Shown: positions 1-9,054 of the stretch, one piece after another
Numbering within the stretch: position 1 is the first letter of the stretch
How the letters are laid out: each line of letters begins with the position of its first letter
NCBI RefSeq assembly: GCF_001655675.1
Contig: NZ_LYRP01000033.1
Location: 1-64,000, forward strand
Direction: 5' to 3'
Source of the DNA: Mangrovibacter phragmitis
Lineage (GTDB): Bacteria; Pseudomonadota; Gammaproteobacteria; Enterobacterales; Enterobacteriaceae
DNA: 64,000 nucleotides
Made by a program: the position numbers and the translations under genes
Notes under the pieces: generated by a model
Databases searched by the model: none
Seen by the model: only the letters and a program-made list of their open reading frames with translations
What the model was told of the DNA's origin: nothing

Positions 1-443
1 TGGGAATAACGCAGGTTCTCTTCGGTATAGGTGTTGTACACCCCCTGCGCCAGGGCCGCTTCATCGCCGCCGCCGGTCCAGACGCGCTGGCCTTTTTTCC
101 CCATAATGATGGCGGTACCGGTATCCTGGCAGGTGGGCAGCACGCCACGGGCGGCAATTTCCGAGTTACGCAGGAACTGCAGCGCCACATATTTGTCGTT
201 TTCACTGGCCTGTGGGTCGCTGAGAATGGCCGCCACCTGTTTCTGGTGCGACGGGCGCAACAGGAACGCGGCATCGCGGAATGCATGCTGAGCCAGCAGG
301 GTCAGGGCTTTGGGGTCCACTTTCAGGACGCTTTCGCCGTCAAACTCACTGACAGAGACATAGTCTTTGGTTAACAGATAGTATTCGGTATCGTCTTTTG
401 CTACAGGAAAAGGATTCTGGTAGTAGAAGGGTTTGGTTGACAT
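1..443 (-). CDS. fumB: Class I fumarate hydratase (FumA/FumB type), N-terminal part
   Basis: Partial gene running off the left edge of the window; 147 N-terminal residues are visible. Class I fumarases are oxygen-sensitive [4Fe-4S] enzymes interconverting fumarate and malate. The visible part follows E. coli FumA/FumB almost residue for residue, including LPTCQDTG, whose Cys is an iron-sulphur ligand, and the [17 protein letters not shown] segment. A GAGG Shine-Dalgarno lies 6 nt before the ATG. In E. coli the fumB-dcuB-dcuR-dcuS order is known; here a DASS transporter takes the dcuB place and dcuRS follow further on, so I prefer fumB over fumA, by context only. A terminator at 568-588 separates it from the transporter gene. 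Confidence 0.93.
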   Translation of the reverse strand, partial: MSTKPFYYQNPFPVAKDDTEYYLLTKDYVSVSEFDGESVLKVDPKALTLLAQHAFRDAAFLLRPSHQKQVAAILSDPQASENDKYVALQFLRNSEIAARGVLPTCQDTGTAIIMGKKGQRVWTGGGDEAALAQGVYNTYTEENLRYS

Positions 444-567
444 TTTGTTCCTCACTTCATCCATTATTGTCGCCATTCTTCCAGTGACACAGCTGTTGGC
501 GACGGTCGTTATTGATGCCTTCGCCAGCGATATAGCATGGCAAAGGCTGAGGTGCAGACAGTGTAAA

Positions 568-588
568 ACCGGGGCGTAGCGCCCCGGT
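568..588 (-). terminator. Intrinsic terminator after the DASS transporter gene
   Basis: GC-rich inverted repeat ACCGGGGCG/CGCCCCGGT with a 3-nt loop. On the minus strand it is followed by TTTTACAC. It lies just after the transporter stop codon and before the fumarase gene, so fumarase is probably made partly from its own promoter or by read-through. Confidence 0.75.
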
Positions 589-593
589 AATCA

Positions 594-2105
594 TCAGAAC
601 ATCATGGACATCCATGGATAGCCAATCACAATCAGTGCTACCAGGAACAGGACACCGAAGATGGTTCCCAGACGCCAGTAGTCTTTGGTCGGTAAGTAAC
701 CACTACCATAGTATATCGGGCTGGGGCCAGTACCATATGGCGTGATGATACCCATCACACCTAACGAAGTGACCAGCAACAGGCAGAAGACTTGCATGTT
801 CATACCCGGAATAGTGGAACCGATAGTCAGTACAGCTGGCAGCAATGCGGTGGTGTGTGCCGTCGTGCTGGCAAACAGATAGTGCAGCAGGTAAAACGCC
901 AGCAGCAGTACAATTGTTGCAGTGCCCGGAGAAATACCACTCATCAGTGCGCCACCTTCTTTACCCAGCCAGCTAATAAAGCCGGTTGAAGAAAGGCCAC
1001 CTGCCAGCGCAACCAGCGTTGCGAACCACACAAATGTGTTCCAGGCTGCTTTGTTGCCCGTAATATCGCTCCACTCCAGTACACCAGTCCACAGCATCAG
1101 TGTGATAACCAGTAATGCAGCCATTGCCGGTTCAATCCAACTGGCAGCGAAAATCCACATCATCAGTGCACAGCACACGAACACCAGCAACAGAATTTCG
1201 TTACGAGACAGACGCCCCAGTTTAGCCAGTTCTTCACTCGCCCAGCGCGGTACTTCATCGTTGATTTTGACTTCAGGCGGATACAGCCAGTAAGCCAACA
1301 GCGGCATAATGAGAATCAGCAGTACACCCAGAGGCAGGAAAGCCATGAACCAGTTGCCCCAGGAGATAGCAATACCGACGGTGCTTTTCACCAGGGCCAG
1401 TGCCAGCAGGTTTGGTGCCAGCGCGGACAGGAACATGGAGCTGGTTATACAGGTGGCGGTAATGGCTACCCACATCAGGTAGGAACCAATTCTGCGAGCA
1501 CTCGGATCATTAGGTTTTGAACCGTAAAGTGGAGGCAGGTTGGCAATGATGGGGTAAATCGTGCCACCACTACGTGCTGTATTTGAGGGGGTGAACGGAG
1601 CCAGTAACAGATCTGCCAGAGTAATGGCGTAACCCAGTGTCAGACTGCGGCGGCCAAGATATTTCACCAGAATCAGCGCCAGGCGGCGACCAAACTGGGT
1701 TTTATCATAGCCTGCGGCAAACATGAATGCACCGAAGATAAGCCAGACGGTGGAGTTACCGAAACCACTCACCGCCCATTTAAACGATGCAGCAGCCATT
1801 TTGAATTTCGGTGCAGCCATCTCGTCAGGGCTGAACAGCAACCACTGACTAAACAGCGCGATGACAACGACACCTGTCAGGCCAATCACGGCACCGGGTA
1901 ACGGCTCAAAAATCAGCCCGACAATAACACCAACAAAAATGGCAAAGAAGTGCCATGCATAGGGTTGTAAGCCTTGAGGAGTAGGGACCAGCAGTAGTAA
2001 TACTGCTACCAGAACTGGCAGGAGCATAAACAGCAGGCGGTTTTTTTTACCCCCCGGTGCTTTGCTTGCCGGTTTTGTAACCGATGTTTTCGTAGTTTCT
2101 TTCAT
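594..2105 (-). CDS. DASS-family C4-dicarboxylate/citrate/tartrate transporter
   Basis: 503-residue inner membrane protein of the divalent anion:Na+ symporter (DASS/CitT/TtdT) family with about a dozen hydrophobic segments. Family hallmarks are FTPSNTARSGGTIYPI near residue 172 and the C-terminal ITPYGTGPSPIYYGSGYL stretch. Homologues in enterobacteria exchange succinate for citrate, tartrate or fumarate. It is transcribed towards fumarase and away from a fumarate reductase, so the likely job is uptake of a C4-dicarboxylate precursor with export of succinate. The exact substrate cannot be read from sequence. No strong Shine-Dalgarno precedes the ATG. Confidence 0.88.
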   Translation of the reverse strand: MKETTKTSVTKPASKAPGGKKNRLLFMLLPVLVAVLLLLVPTPQGLQPYAWHFFAIFVGVIVGLIFEPLPGAVIGLTGVVVIALFSQWLLFSPDEMAAPKFKMAAASFKWAVSGFGNSTVWLIFGAFMFAAGYDKTQFGRRLALILVKYLGRRSLTLGYAITLADLLLAPFTPSNTARSGGTIYPIIANLPPLYGSKPNDPSARRIGSYLMWVAITATCITSSMFLSALAPNLLALALVKSTVGIAISWGNWFMAFLPLGVLLILIMPLLAYWLYPPEVKINDEVPRWASEELAKLGRLSRNEILLLVFVCCALMMWIFAASWIEPAMAALLVITLMLWTGVLEWSDITGNKAAWNTFVWFATLVALAGGLSSTGFISWLGKEGGALMSGISPGTATIVLLLAFYLLHYLFASTTAHTTALLPAVLTIGSTIPGMNMQVFCLLLVTSLGVMGIITPYGTGPSPIYYGSGYLPTKDYWRLGTIFGVLFLVALIVIGYPWMSMMF

Positions 2106-2302
2106 GATGATTTGTCTATAAGTAGTTAAGAATCTTGTGATGCACAGATAAGACAGCTCTGATTTTTTTAGTTACTTAAGTTTTTTTAGTTATTTAATAG
2201 TGACATTTTAATCGACCTCTCTTTGGTATTTTCTACGGATCGGTAGTAAATCTCCTGGCCCGACTAAATGCTTATATAATGCTTTTTTTATATTTTCTAC
2301 TT

Positions 2303-2316
2303 TTGATCAGGATCAA
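2303..2316. promoter_or_regulatory. FNR box
   Basis: TTGATCAGGATCAA matches the FNR consensus TTGAT-N4-ATCAA at all ten fixed positions. It sits in the 690-bp AT-rich gap between the divergent transporter and fumarate reductase genes, about 200 bp upstream of the transporter start and 480 bp upstream of the reductase start. FNR activates anaerobic fumarate respiration genes in enterobacteria, which fits both neighbours. CRP half-sites are similar, but the exact match favours FNR. Confidence 0.75.
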
Positions 2317-2795
2317 TAAATTACGGCGATATTTTCATTTTTGAATAATAAATTCTAATGTAAATAAAAATCACGAGAATAGCCTTTAATTTTGCATGTG
2401 AATTGCGATTTTTTTTAACCTCGATTGAGATAATCCCTTTGTTTGTATTTTATTCTCATTTTTTTACGTTAAGTTTCTACTGGTAGGAGTTGTTACATCC
2501 CTTTGATGGTGCGGGTTTTGTGGTCTTTTATTGTGTTTATTAACACTTTTGATTATAGGTAAATAAAAGGTTAAATAAGATTGTGTTTATGTAAATTATG
2601 AATTTAAAATTGCTTTTTAATTAGTGAAATTCTCCTTAATTTTCTCGGTAAATAGTTATTTAACTAATGTTATTACTTTTGGAACTAAAAAAGGATTTAT
2701 ATTAAAGGTATGCAATCGGTAACGAATAAAAAAGAAAAATAAAACACCGGCAACAGAATTCAATTTTTAAAATTATGATCTTTGGAGCTGCTAAT
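2317..2795. other. AT-rich divergent regulatory region upstream of the fumarate reductase
   Basis: No convincing ORF is present. The stretch is very AT-rich with runs of T and A. Together with 2106-2302 it forms the divergent control region for the transporter and reductase. Apart from the FNR box I recognise no further exact operator; DcuR sites would be expected here but are too degenerate to call by eye. Confidence 0.5.
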
Positions 2796-5573
2796 ATGAA
2801 CAGTGACGATAAAGTCTTGAGTCCATTTACGTTACCCAATGGCACTGTATTGAAAAACCGCCTGTTGATGGCGCCGATGACAACCTGTACCGGTTTTTAT
2901 GATGGTACCGTCAATAGCGAACTGGTTGAGTACTACCGTGAACGTGCTGGTGCGATAGGTACAGTTATTGTTGAGTGCTGCTTTATTGATGACCGTGGCC
3001 TGGCGTTCCCTGGCGCTATTGGTATTGATAACGACAACAAAATCGAAGGCCTGGCAAAAATCGCGGAAGCAATCAAGAGCAGGGGTTCTAAAGCTGTTCT
3101 GCAGATTTACCATGGCGGCCGTATGGTTGAGCCAAAACTGATTGGTGGCCGTGCGCCGGTTGGCCCGAGCGCTGTCGCTGCACCTCGTGATGGAGCTGCC
3201 ACACCAGAAGAACTGACCGCTGAAGAAGTGGACGGCATGATAACCAAATTTGGTGAGGGTGTCCGCCGCGCGATTCAGGCCGGGTTTGATGGCGTGGAAA
3301 TTCACGGTGCCAACACTTATCTGATTCAGCAGTTCTTCTCTCCGAACTCAAACCTGCGTACAGATAAATGGGGCGGCAACCGTGATAACCGTGCCCGTTT
3401 CCCTATGGCTGTGCTGGAAATTACCCACCAGATGGTGCAGCAATACGCTGACCCGTCTTTTATTATCGGCTACCGCTTCTCACCAGAAGAACTGGAAGTA
3501 CCAGGCATCCGTTTTGATGACACCATGTTCCTGCTGGAAAAACTGGCTGAACGGGGTGTGGATTACCTGCACTTCTCTGTTGGTTACACATTGCGTTCTT
3601 CCATTGTTGAAACCACAGACCCAACTCCGCTTATCGAGAAATATGTTGCCATGCGTTCTGAAAGACTGGCGCAGATTCCGGTAATGGGCGTAGGTGGCGT
3701 AGTGAATAGAGACGATGTGGATCTGGCTATGGAACATGGCTATGATCTGGTCGCTATTGGTAAAGCCTGCATTGCCTATCCGGACTGGGCAGACCGCATT
3801 GCGAAAGGCGAGAAACTGGATCTGTTTATCGACAGCACCAAACGTGAAGCCTTAACCATCCCGGAACCGTTATGGCGATTCTCACTGGTTGACGCCATGA
3901 TTCGCGATATGAGCATGGCCTCCAAAAAATTCAAACCGGGTATCTTCCAGGAAAAAGTACAGGATGATGCCAATGAATTATTGATTAATGTCAGCCTGGA
4001 AACCGACCGTATTGTTGATATTGCCCTGGCGGATAACCCGGCGCTGGATGTTGAGTTCTCCACCAGTTTCGACATCATCCGCGAGCGTATTCTGGATGCC
4101 AACAGCCCGCACGTTGACGCGGTTACCGGTGCAACCACTCAGAGTGAAGCTGTGAAAAAAGCAGTTTCTAAAGCCATTGCCAAATCCTGTAAAGCGCAGT
4201 TACTGGAAGAAGGGGGCGATGTTAACCAACCTCAGCATTACGATGTGGTAGTGGTAGGGAGTGGCGGTGCAGGTCTGGCGGCTGCCATTCAGGCATGTGA
4301 TGAAGGTGCCCGAGTCCTGATTGTGGAAAAAATGTCCAGCATTGGCGGGAACACCATTAAAGCTTCTGTTGGGATGAACGCGGCAGAAACACGCTACCAG
4401 AAATTAAAAGGTATTGAAGACAGTAAAGAACTGTTCTACCAGGAAACGCTGAAAGGCGGGCACTTTAAAAATAACCCGGTTTTGCTGCGTGAATTTGTGG
4501 AACAGGCACCCCAGGCGATTGAATGGCTGGCAGAGCATGGTATCGAACTGAGCGACATCACCATTACTGGTGGGATGAGCATTGACCGTACTCACCGCCC
4601 GGCTGACGCGTCAGCCGTCGGGGGCTTCCTGATAAGTGGTTTGGTGAAAAACGTCAACAAACGCAACATTGATGTCATGCTGGACACTTCAGTAACCCAG
4701 ATTCGTTACGAAAATGGCGCTGTCGCCGGAGTTGAGTTGTTGAATGACGAAAATGAATCTCTGGTCATCAACGCAAAAAGCGTCGTTGTGGCAACCGGTG
4801 GCTTCAGTGCTAACCGTGACATGGTGGTGAAATATCGCCCTGAACTGGATGGCTTTGTGACCACGAACCATAAAGGTGCGACAGGTTCAGGTATTGCCAT
4901 TCTGGAAGCGATTGGCGCGGCTACTGTGGATATGGGCGAAATTCAAATTCACCCAACGGTTGAACAAACCACTTCTTACCTGATTTCTGAATCAATCCGC
5001 GGGGGTGGGGCAATTCTGGTAAGCCAGGCGGGTAACCGTTTCTTCAATGAAATGGAAACCCGCGATAAAGTGTCTGCGCAGATTATCGCATTACCGGAAA
5101 AATATGCTTACGTGGTGTTTGATGAACAGGTCCGTCTGAAAAACAAAGCGGCAGATGAGTATATCGCGCGCGGGTTTGTTGAAAGTGCTGAATCACCGCG
5201 TAAATTGGCCGATAAACTGGGTATGGATTACCACGCGTTCCTCGCTACACTGGAGCGTTACAATGTGTTTGTCGACAAACAGTATGACGAAGATTTTGGC
5301 CGTAAAACAGCAATGCGTCACCCACTGAACCAGGGGCCATTCTATGCGATTCGTATCGCCCCGGGGGTGCACCACACTATGGGTGGTGTGACAATTGATA
5401 CCGATACTCAGGTTCTGGATGCCAGCAAAGCGGTACTGAAAGGTGCTTTTGCGGCCGGTGAAGTGGTTGGGGGTATCCATGGTGGTAACCGTATTGGTGG
5501 TAATGCGGTTGCGGATATTATCATCTTCGGTATTCTGGCAGGCCGTAACGCAGCACACAACGCGTTGCGCTAA
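2796..5573 (+). CDS. Soluble NADH:fumarate reductase, OYE-like/FMN_bind/FAD_binding_2 fusion
   Basis: 925-residue cytoplasmic flavoprotein in three parts. An Old Yellow Enzyme-like TIM barrel (about 1-370) carries PFTLPNGTVLKNRLLMAP, HGGRM and DGVEIHGANTYLIQQFFSP. A short FMN_bind domain (about 385-460) contains DAVTGATT, the ApbE flavinylation motif, at residues 441-448. A flavocytochrome-c/FrdA-like FAD domain starts at VVVVGSGGAGLAAA and ends with HHTMGGVTID and GGNRIGGNAVADI. The architecture matches the soluble NADH:fumarate oxidoreductase described in Klebsiella pneumoniae, which takes electrons from NADH rather than quinol. I chose the ATG at 2796 over 2775 because GGAG stands 8 nt before it. 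apbE follows directly. Acrylate- or urocanate-type substrates of related enzymes are less likely given fumarase and dcuSR nearby. Confidence 0.9.
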   Translation: MNSDDKVLSPFTLPNGTVLKNRLLMAPMTTCTGFYDGTVNSELVEYYRERAGAIGTVIVECCFIDDRGLAFPGAIGIDNDNKIEGLAKIAEAIKSRGSKAVLQIYHGGRMVEPKLIGGRAPVGPSAVAAPRDGAATPEELTAEEVDGMITKFGEGVRRAIQAGFDGVEIHGANTYLIQQFFSPNSNLRTDKWGGNRDNRARFPMAVLEITHQMVQQYADPSFIIGYRFSPEELEVPGIRFDDTMFLLEKLAERGVDYLHFSVGYTLRSSIVETTDPTPLIEKYVAMRSERLAQIPVMGVGGVVNRDDVDLAMEHGYDLVAIGKACIAYPDWADRIAKGEKLDLFIDSTKREALTIPEPLWRFSLVDAMIRDMSMASKKFKPGIFQEKVQDDANELLINVSLETDRIVDIALADNPALDVEFSTSFDIIRERILDANSPHVDAVTGATTQSEAVKKAVSKAIAKSCKAQLLEEGGDVNQPQHYDVVVVGSGGAGLAAAIQACDEGARVLIVEKMSSIGGNTIKASVGMNAAETRYQKLKGIEDSKELFYQETLKGGHFKNNPVLLREFVEQAPQAIEWLAEHGIELSDITITGGMSIDRTHRPADASAVGGFLISGLVKNVNKRNIDVMLDTSVTQIRYENGAVAGVELLNDENESLVINAKSVVVATGGFSANRDMVVKYRPELDGFVTTNHKGATGSGIAILEAIGAATVDMGEIQIHPTVEQTTSYLISESIRGGGAILVSQAGNRFFNEMETRDKVSAQIIALPEKYAYVVFDEQVRLKNKAADEYIARGFVESAESPRKLADKLGMDYHAFLATLERYNVFVDKQYDEDFGRKTAMRHPLNQGPFYAIRIAPGVHHTMGGVTIDTDTQVLDASKAVLKGAFAAGEVVGGIHGGNRIGGNAVADIIIFGILAGRNAAHNALR

Positions 5574-5580
5574 ACATCAC

Positions 5581-5611
5581 TACGGTGCCTGCTGGCCTGG
5601 CAGGCACCGTA
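5581..5611 (+). terminator. Hairpin between fumarate reductase and apbE
   Basis: Perfect stem TACGGTGCCTGC/GCAGGCACCGTA followed by TTTCT. It probably stops or attenuates transcription after the reductase, so less ApbE is made than its substrate, which suits a catalyst acting once per target molecule. Confidence 0.65.
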
Positions 5612-5639
5612 TTTCTCCCGCAATACTGCAGGTGATGCT

Positions 5640-6617
5640 ATGCCGCAAGAAGCTCATGTTTATTCTTACTCCGCCGTACTGATGGGCTCCCCCATTCTGT
5701 TAAAACTCTTTCAGCATAATGAACACCTGGCCCACCAGGTTTTTCGCCTGATCAAACACTACGAAAACCTGCTCACTGTTAACCGTTCACCCTCTGAAGT
5801 AATGAACATTAACCATGCTGCGGGTCTGCACCCGGTGGTGGTTAACCCGGCGGTATATCAGTTGATTAAGTGTGCTAAATCCGCAAGCCTGCTGCCCAAC
5901 AGTGCTTTTAACCTCGCCATTGGCCCGCTGGTTAAATGCTGGAAAATTGGTTTTCAGGGGAGCAGTGTTCCCCCGGCGGACGAGATTAGCACGCGTTTAG
6001 CCCTAACCAGTCCTCACCAGGTGATACTGGATGATGAGCAACATAGCGTATTCCTTACTCAGGCTGGTATGGAACTCGACCTGGGGGCTATCGCGAAAGG
6101 GTATATCGCCGACCGGGTCAGGGATTTTCTTCACAGCCAGCAGGTTTTTCAGGGGCTGATTAACCTGGGCGGCAATGTTCAGACTCTTGGCGGAGCTTCA
6201 CAAATGAGGGGTACGCCCTGGTCAGTCGGCCTGAAAAAACCGTTTGCCGGGCCAGATGACCTGATTGGCGTAATTGAAGTGGAAGGAAAGTCAGTCGTGA
6301 CATCCGGTACTTATGAGCGCTGGTTTGAGTTTGCTGGCAAGCGTTATCACCATATTCTTGACCCGAGCACAGGGTATCCGCTGGATAACGAACTTCACAG
6401 TGTGACTATTGTGTCTGAAGACTCTGTTGATGGTGATATCTGGACTACATTGATATATGGCATGGGTGTGGAACAAGGTTGTGCCTGCCTGGCGAATAAA
6501 CCGGGAATTGAAGCGATTTTTGTCACCAAAGACCGCAGAGTTGTCCTTTCATCACAGCAGTTATTTACGTTCACATTGCAGGACTCATCTTACCAACTGG
6601 CTCCACAGGGTAGTTGA
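5640..6617 (+). CDS. apbE: Cytoplasmic FAD:protein FMN transferase
   Basis: 325 residues of the ApbE family, which transfers FMN from FAD to a Thr or Ser in D-x-x-(S/T)-G-A-T motifs. Family motifs present are ELDLGAIAKGYIAD, SVVTSGTYERWFEFAGKRYH and HHILDPSTGYP. There is no lipoprotein signal peptide or lipobox, unlike the periplasmic ApbE that serves Nqr/Rnf, so this copy acts in the cytoplasm. The gene lies 66 bp after the reductase, which carries a DAVTGATT motif; that protein is the obvious client. AGGTGA precedes the ATG by 5 nt. Confidence 0.92.
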   Translation: MPQEAHVYSYSAVLMGSPILLKLFQHNEHLAHQVFRLIKHYENLLTVNRSPSEVMNINHAAGLHPVVVNPAVYQLIKCAKSASLLPNSAFNLAIGPLVKCWKIGFQGSSVPPADEISTRLALTSPHQVILDDEQHSVFLTQAGMELDLGAIAKGYIADRVRDFLHSQQVFQGLINLGGNVQTLGGASQMRGTPWSVGLKKPFAGPDDLIGVIEVEGKSVVTSGTYERWFEFAGKRYHHILDPSTGYPLDNELHSVTIVSEDSVDGDIWTTLIYGMGVEQGCACLANKPGIEAIFVTKDRRVVLSSQQLFTFTLQDSSYQLAPQGS

Positions 6618-6691
6618 TACCTGCTGGCGTGGTTCCCCGGTAGCGCGCAATAACACGCGCACACCGGGCAAGTACGCATGGGCAAATACTG

Positions 6692-7411
6692 TTACTGGCA
6701 GTATTGCTTGAGTAATGCGTAATGTTCTGCCTGCAGTCGGTAACGGTAAACCGGGCGGCCGGTTACACCATAGTGAATACTGGTAAACAATATTTCGCTT
6801 TGCGCCAGCCAGATAAGGTATTTACGGCACGAAACGCGGGAAATATTCACGGCGTTTGCCAGTTCATCGGTAGAAAACTCATTACCCGGATGGGCGTCAA
6901 TCCACAGGCAAATGGTACGCAGGGTTTGTGGTGTCAGGCCCTTTGGTAACCGTTTCGATTCGCTGTTTTGCTGGAGATTACCCCGAATCAACCTGTCCAC
7001 ATCCGCCTGCTCGTAATATTGCTGGTTATCCATCAAGTTTTTCTTCTGACGCCAGCCTGTCAGTGCTTCTTCAAACCGCGAGAACTGAAAGGGTTTGATC
7101 AGATAATCCACAACACCATAATTCAGTGATTTCTTGATATTGTCGGCATCGGCGGCGGAAGAAATCACAATCACGTCGATGGGGCGTTGTGCCTGGCGCA
7201 ACACAGGTAACAGATCCAGACCATTGTCCTGCTGCATATAAATATCCAGCAGAATAAGGTCGATAGGTTGCTGCTTGTTGAGCACCAGTTCGCTGGCTTG
7301 TTGCAACGTTGAGGCTGTGGCGCAGCAGGTAAAACCGGGTACCTGGGCAACATAACAACGGTTCAGTTCCGCGACCATCGCATCATCATCGACTATCAAC
7401 ACATTGATCAT
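6692..7411 (-). CDS. dcuR: Response regulator DcuR (C4-dicarboxylate sensing)
   Basis: 239 residues, the same length as E. coli DcuR. The receiver domain (1-120) has the acidic pocket VDDD at 7-10 and the phospho-acceptor D56 in LILLDIYM. The C-terminal half carries the CitB/DcuR-type helix-turn-helix, with the segment LANAVNISRVSCRKYLIWLA. Phosphorylated DcuR activates fumarate uptake and respiration genes. Its start overlaps the dcuS stop by 4 nt, so the two are translationally coupled. Likely targets are the transporter, reductase and fumarase next door. An inverted repeat at about 6685-6706 overlaps the stop region. Confidence 0.93.
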   Translation of the reverse strand: MINVLIVDDDAMVAELNRCYVAQVPGFTCCATASTLQQASELVLNKQQPIDLILLDIYMQQDNGLDLLPVLRQAQRPIDVIVISSAADADNIKKSLNYGVVDYLIKPFQFSRFEEALTGWRQKKNLMDNQQYYEQADVDRLIRGNLQQNSESKRLPKGLTPQTLRTICLWIDAHPGNEFSTDELANAVNISRVSCRKYLIWLAQSEILFTSIHYGVTGRPVYRYRLQAEHYALLKQYCQ

Positions 7412-9039
7412 GTGCTCATCCTCTTACCATCCCAGGGAAGTTGTACATAAAATTGAGTGTAAACACCGGGCTCTGATTCAACCGAAATGGAGCCACCGAG
7501 GTTTTCTGCTTGTTGCTTCGCGAGGAACAGCCCAACACCGCGTTCACTTCCCTTGGAAGAGAAACCTTTTTCAAAGATAGCCTGAACATTTTCGGGGGCA
7601 ATACCAGGGCCATCATCACTCACTTCACATGAAAGCCAGCCTTCCTGGTAATGCAGTAATACACTGACTTCCCCTTCGGGTTGCCCCTGAAGTGCATCAA
7701 AGGCATTTTCAATCAGGTTGCCCAAAACAGTGATTAATACCGCGACCTGGTCTTCATTATCGTTATCCGGCATCAGACAATCTTCTGCCAGAGTAAGACG
7801 CAGGCCAGCGTCATGAGCACGGTTAATTTTCCCCAACAGAAAACCGACAATGACTGGCGATTTAATTTTTAACTGCAGTGAGCCAATTTCAGCCTGGTAG
7901 TTATTTGCGGTGCTGAGAATATAGTCTTCCAGCCGCTCATAACTCTTCATGTGCAGTAACCCCAGAATAACATGTAATTTATTCATGAATTCATGGGAGC
8001 GTTCTCGCAACGCATCGACATAGTTTACCATGCCGCTCAGTCGCTGCATTAACTGACTGACTTCGGTTTTGTCCCTGAAAGTACAAATTGCGCCAATAAT
8101 CGTATTATTACTGTGCACCGGGACGGTATTACTCAGCAAAACACGGCCATTGAGCGTTATTTCCTGGTCCCGGAGCGGTTTGCCTGTTTGCAATACTTCA
8201 CGTAACGTGGCAATAAGTGGCTGTGAATCGCTGATGTGGCCGGGTAGCGGTACATCAACGCTACTGGTGTCACGCAGCAGTTGCCGTGCGGTCTGGTTGA
8301 TTAAATTGACATGGGCCTGGTCATCAACAGCGATAACCCCTTCTTTAATAGACTGCAACATGGCCTGGCGTTGTTCAAACAATGTCGAGATCTCATAGGG
8401 TTCAAGGCCAAACAAAATGCGTTTCAGCATCCGTACCAGGCACCAGATACCAATGGCACTGATTAATGCACCGAACAGTGCGGTCCAGACAATGCTCCAG
8501 CGGCTGTGATTAATTTGCGCTTTTACTTTATCGAGGGAAATACCTATCGCTACTACGCCAATCTGTTGGTGCTGGCTATCATAGACCGGGGTATATACTC
8601 GTACCGCTTCACCCAGCACACCATGGTTAACCGAGACATTCTCATTACCCACTAACGCCGTGTTAATGTCATTGCCAATGTAGTGGTGACCAATGGCGTC
8701 TTTGTTTGGGTGGGAGTAACGAATACCATCCATATTGGTAATCACGACAAACAACAGGTCATTACGTTTGCGAATGGCTTCCGCCAGGGGCTGTATTTGC
8801 CGGGTTTGTGGTGGCAGTAATAAAGCCTGCTGGACCTGTGGCGAATCTGCCAGTGTGCGGGCGACAGCCATAGCTTTGTCTTCCAGCCCATCACGCGTGG
8901 CATCGCTTATCTGAAAAAAGTAGAGCAGGTGGACCACCAACAATAATGGAATAATGACGGCGCTCACCATCAAAATGACGGATGTGCTCAGCTTCATTGG
9001 CCGCTTGCGAGCTGTGCGGGGTTGCTGCGAGTCGCTCAT
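7408..9039 (-). CDS. dcuS: Sensor histidine kinase DcuS
   Basis: 543 residues from the ATG at 9039, matching E. coli DcuS in length. I prefer it to the upstream GTG at 9054 because AAGGG precedes it by 5 nt and the numbering then coincides with E. coli. The fumarate-binding periplasmic PAS domain keeps R107, H110 (IRYSHP) and R147 (AVRVYTP); position 149 is Tyr where E. coli has Phe. Transmembrane helices lie at about 20-42 and 182-204, followed by a cytoplasmic PAS domain, the phospho-acceptor H349 in RERSHEFMNKLH, and a HATPase domain with SDDGPGI and GVGLFLAK. It senses external C4-dicarboxylates and phosphorylates DcuR. Confidence 0.95.
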   Translation of the reverse strand: MSDSQQPRTARKRPMKLSTSVILMVSAVIIPLLLVVHLLYFFQISDATRDGLEDKAMAVARTLADSPQVQQALLLPPQTRQIQPLAEAIRKRNDLLFVVITNMDGIRYSHPNKDAIGHHYIGNDINTALVGNENVSVNHGVLGEAVRVYTPVYDSQHQQIGVVAIGISLDKVKAQINHSRWSIVWTALFGALISAIGIWCLVRMLKRILFGLEPYEISTLFEQRQAMLQSIKEGVIAVDDQAHVNLINQTARQLLRDTSSVDVPLPGHISDSQPLIATLREVLQTGKPLRDQEITLNGRVLLSNTVPVHSNNTIIGAICTFRDKTEVSQLMQRLSGMVNYVDALRERSHEFMNKLHVILGLLHMKSYERLEDYILSTANNYQAEIGSLQLKIKSPVIVGFLLGKINRAHDAGLRLTLAEDCLMPDNDNEDQVAVLITVLGNLIENAFDALQGQPEGEVSVLLHYQEGWLSCEVSDDGPGIAPENVQAIFEKGFSSKGSERGVGLFLAKQQAENLGGSISVESEPGVYTQFYVQLPWDGKRMST

Positions 9040-9054
9040 GGGCACCCTTAACAC

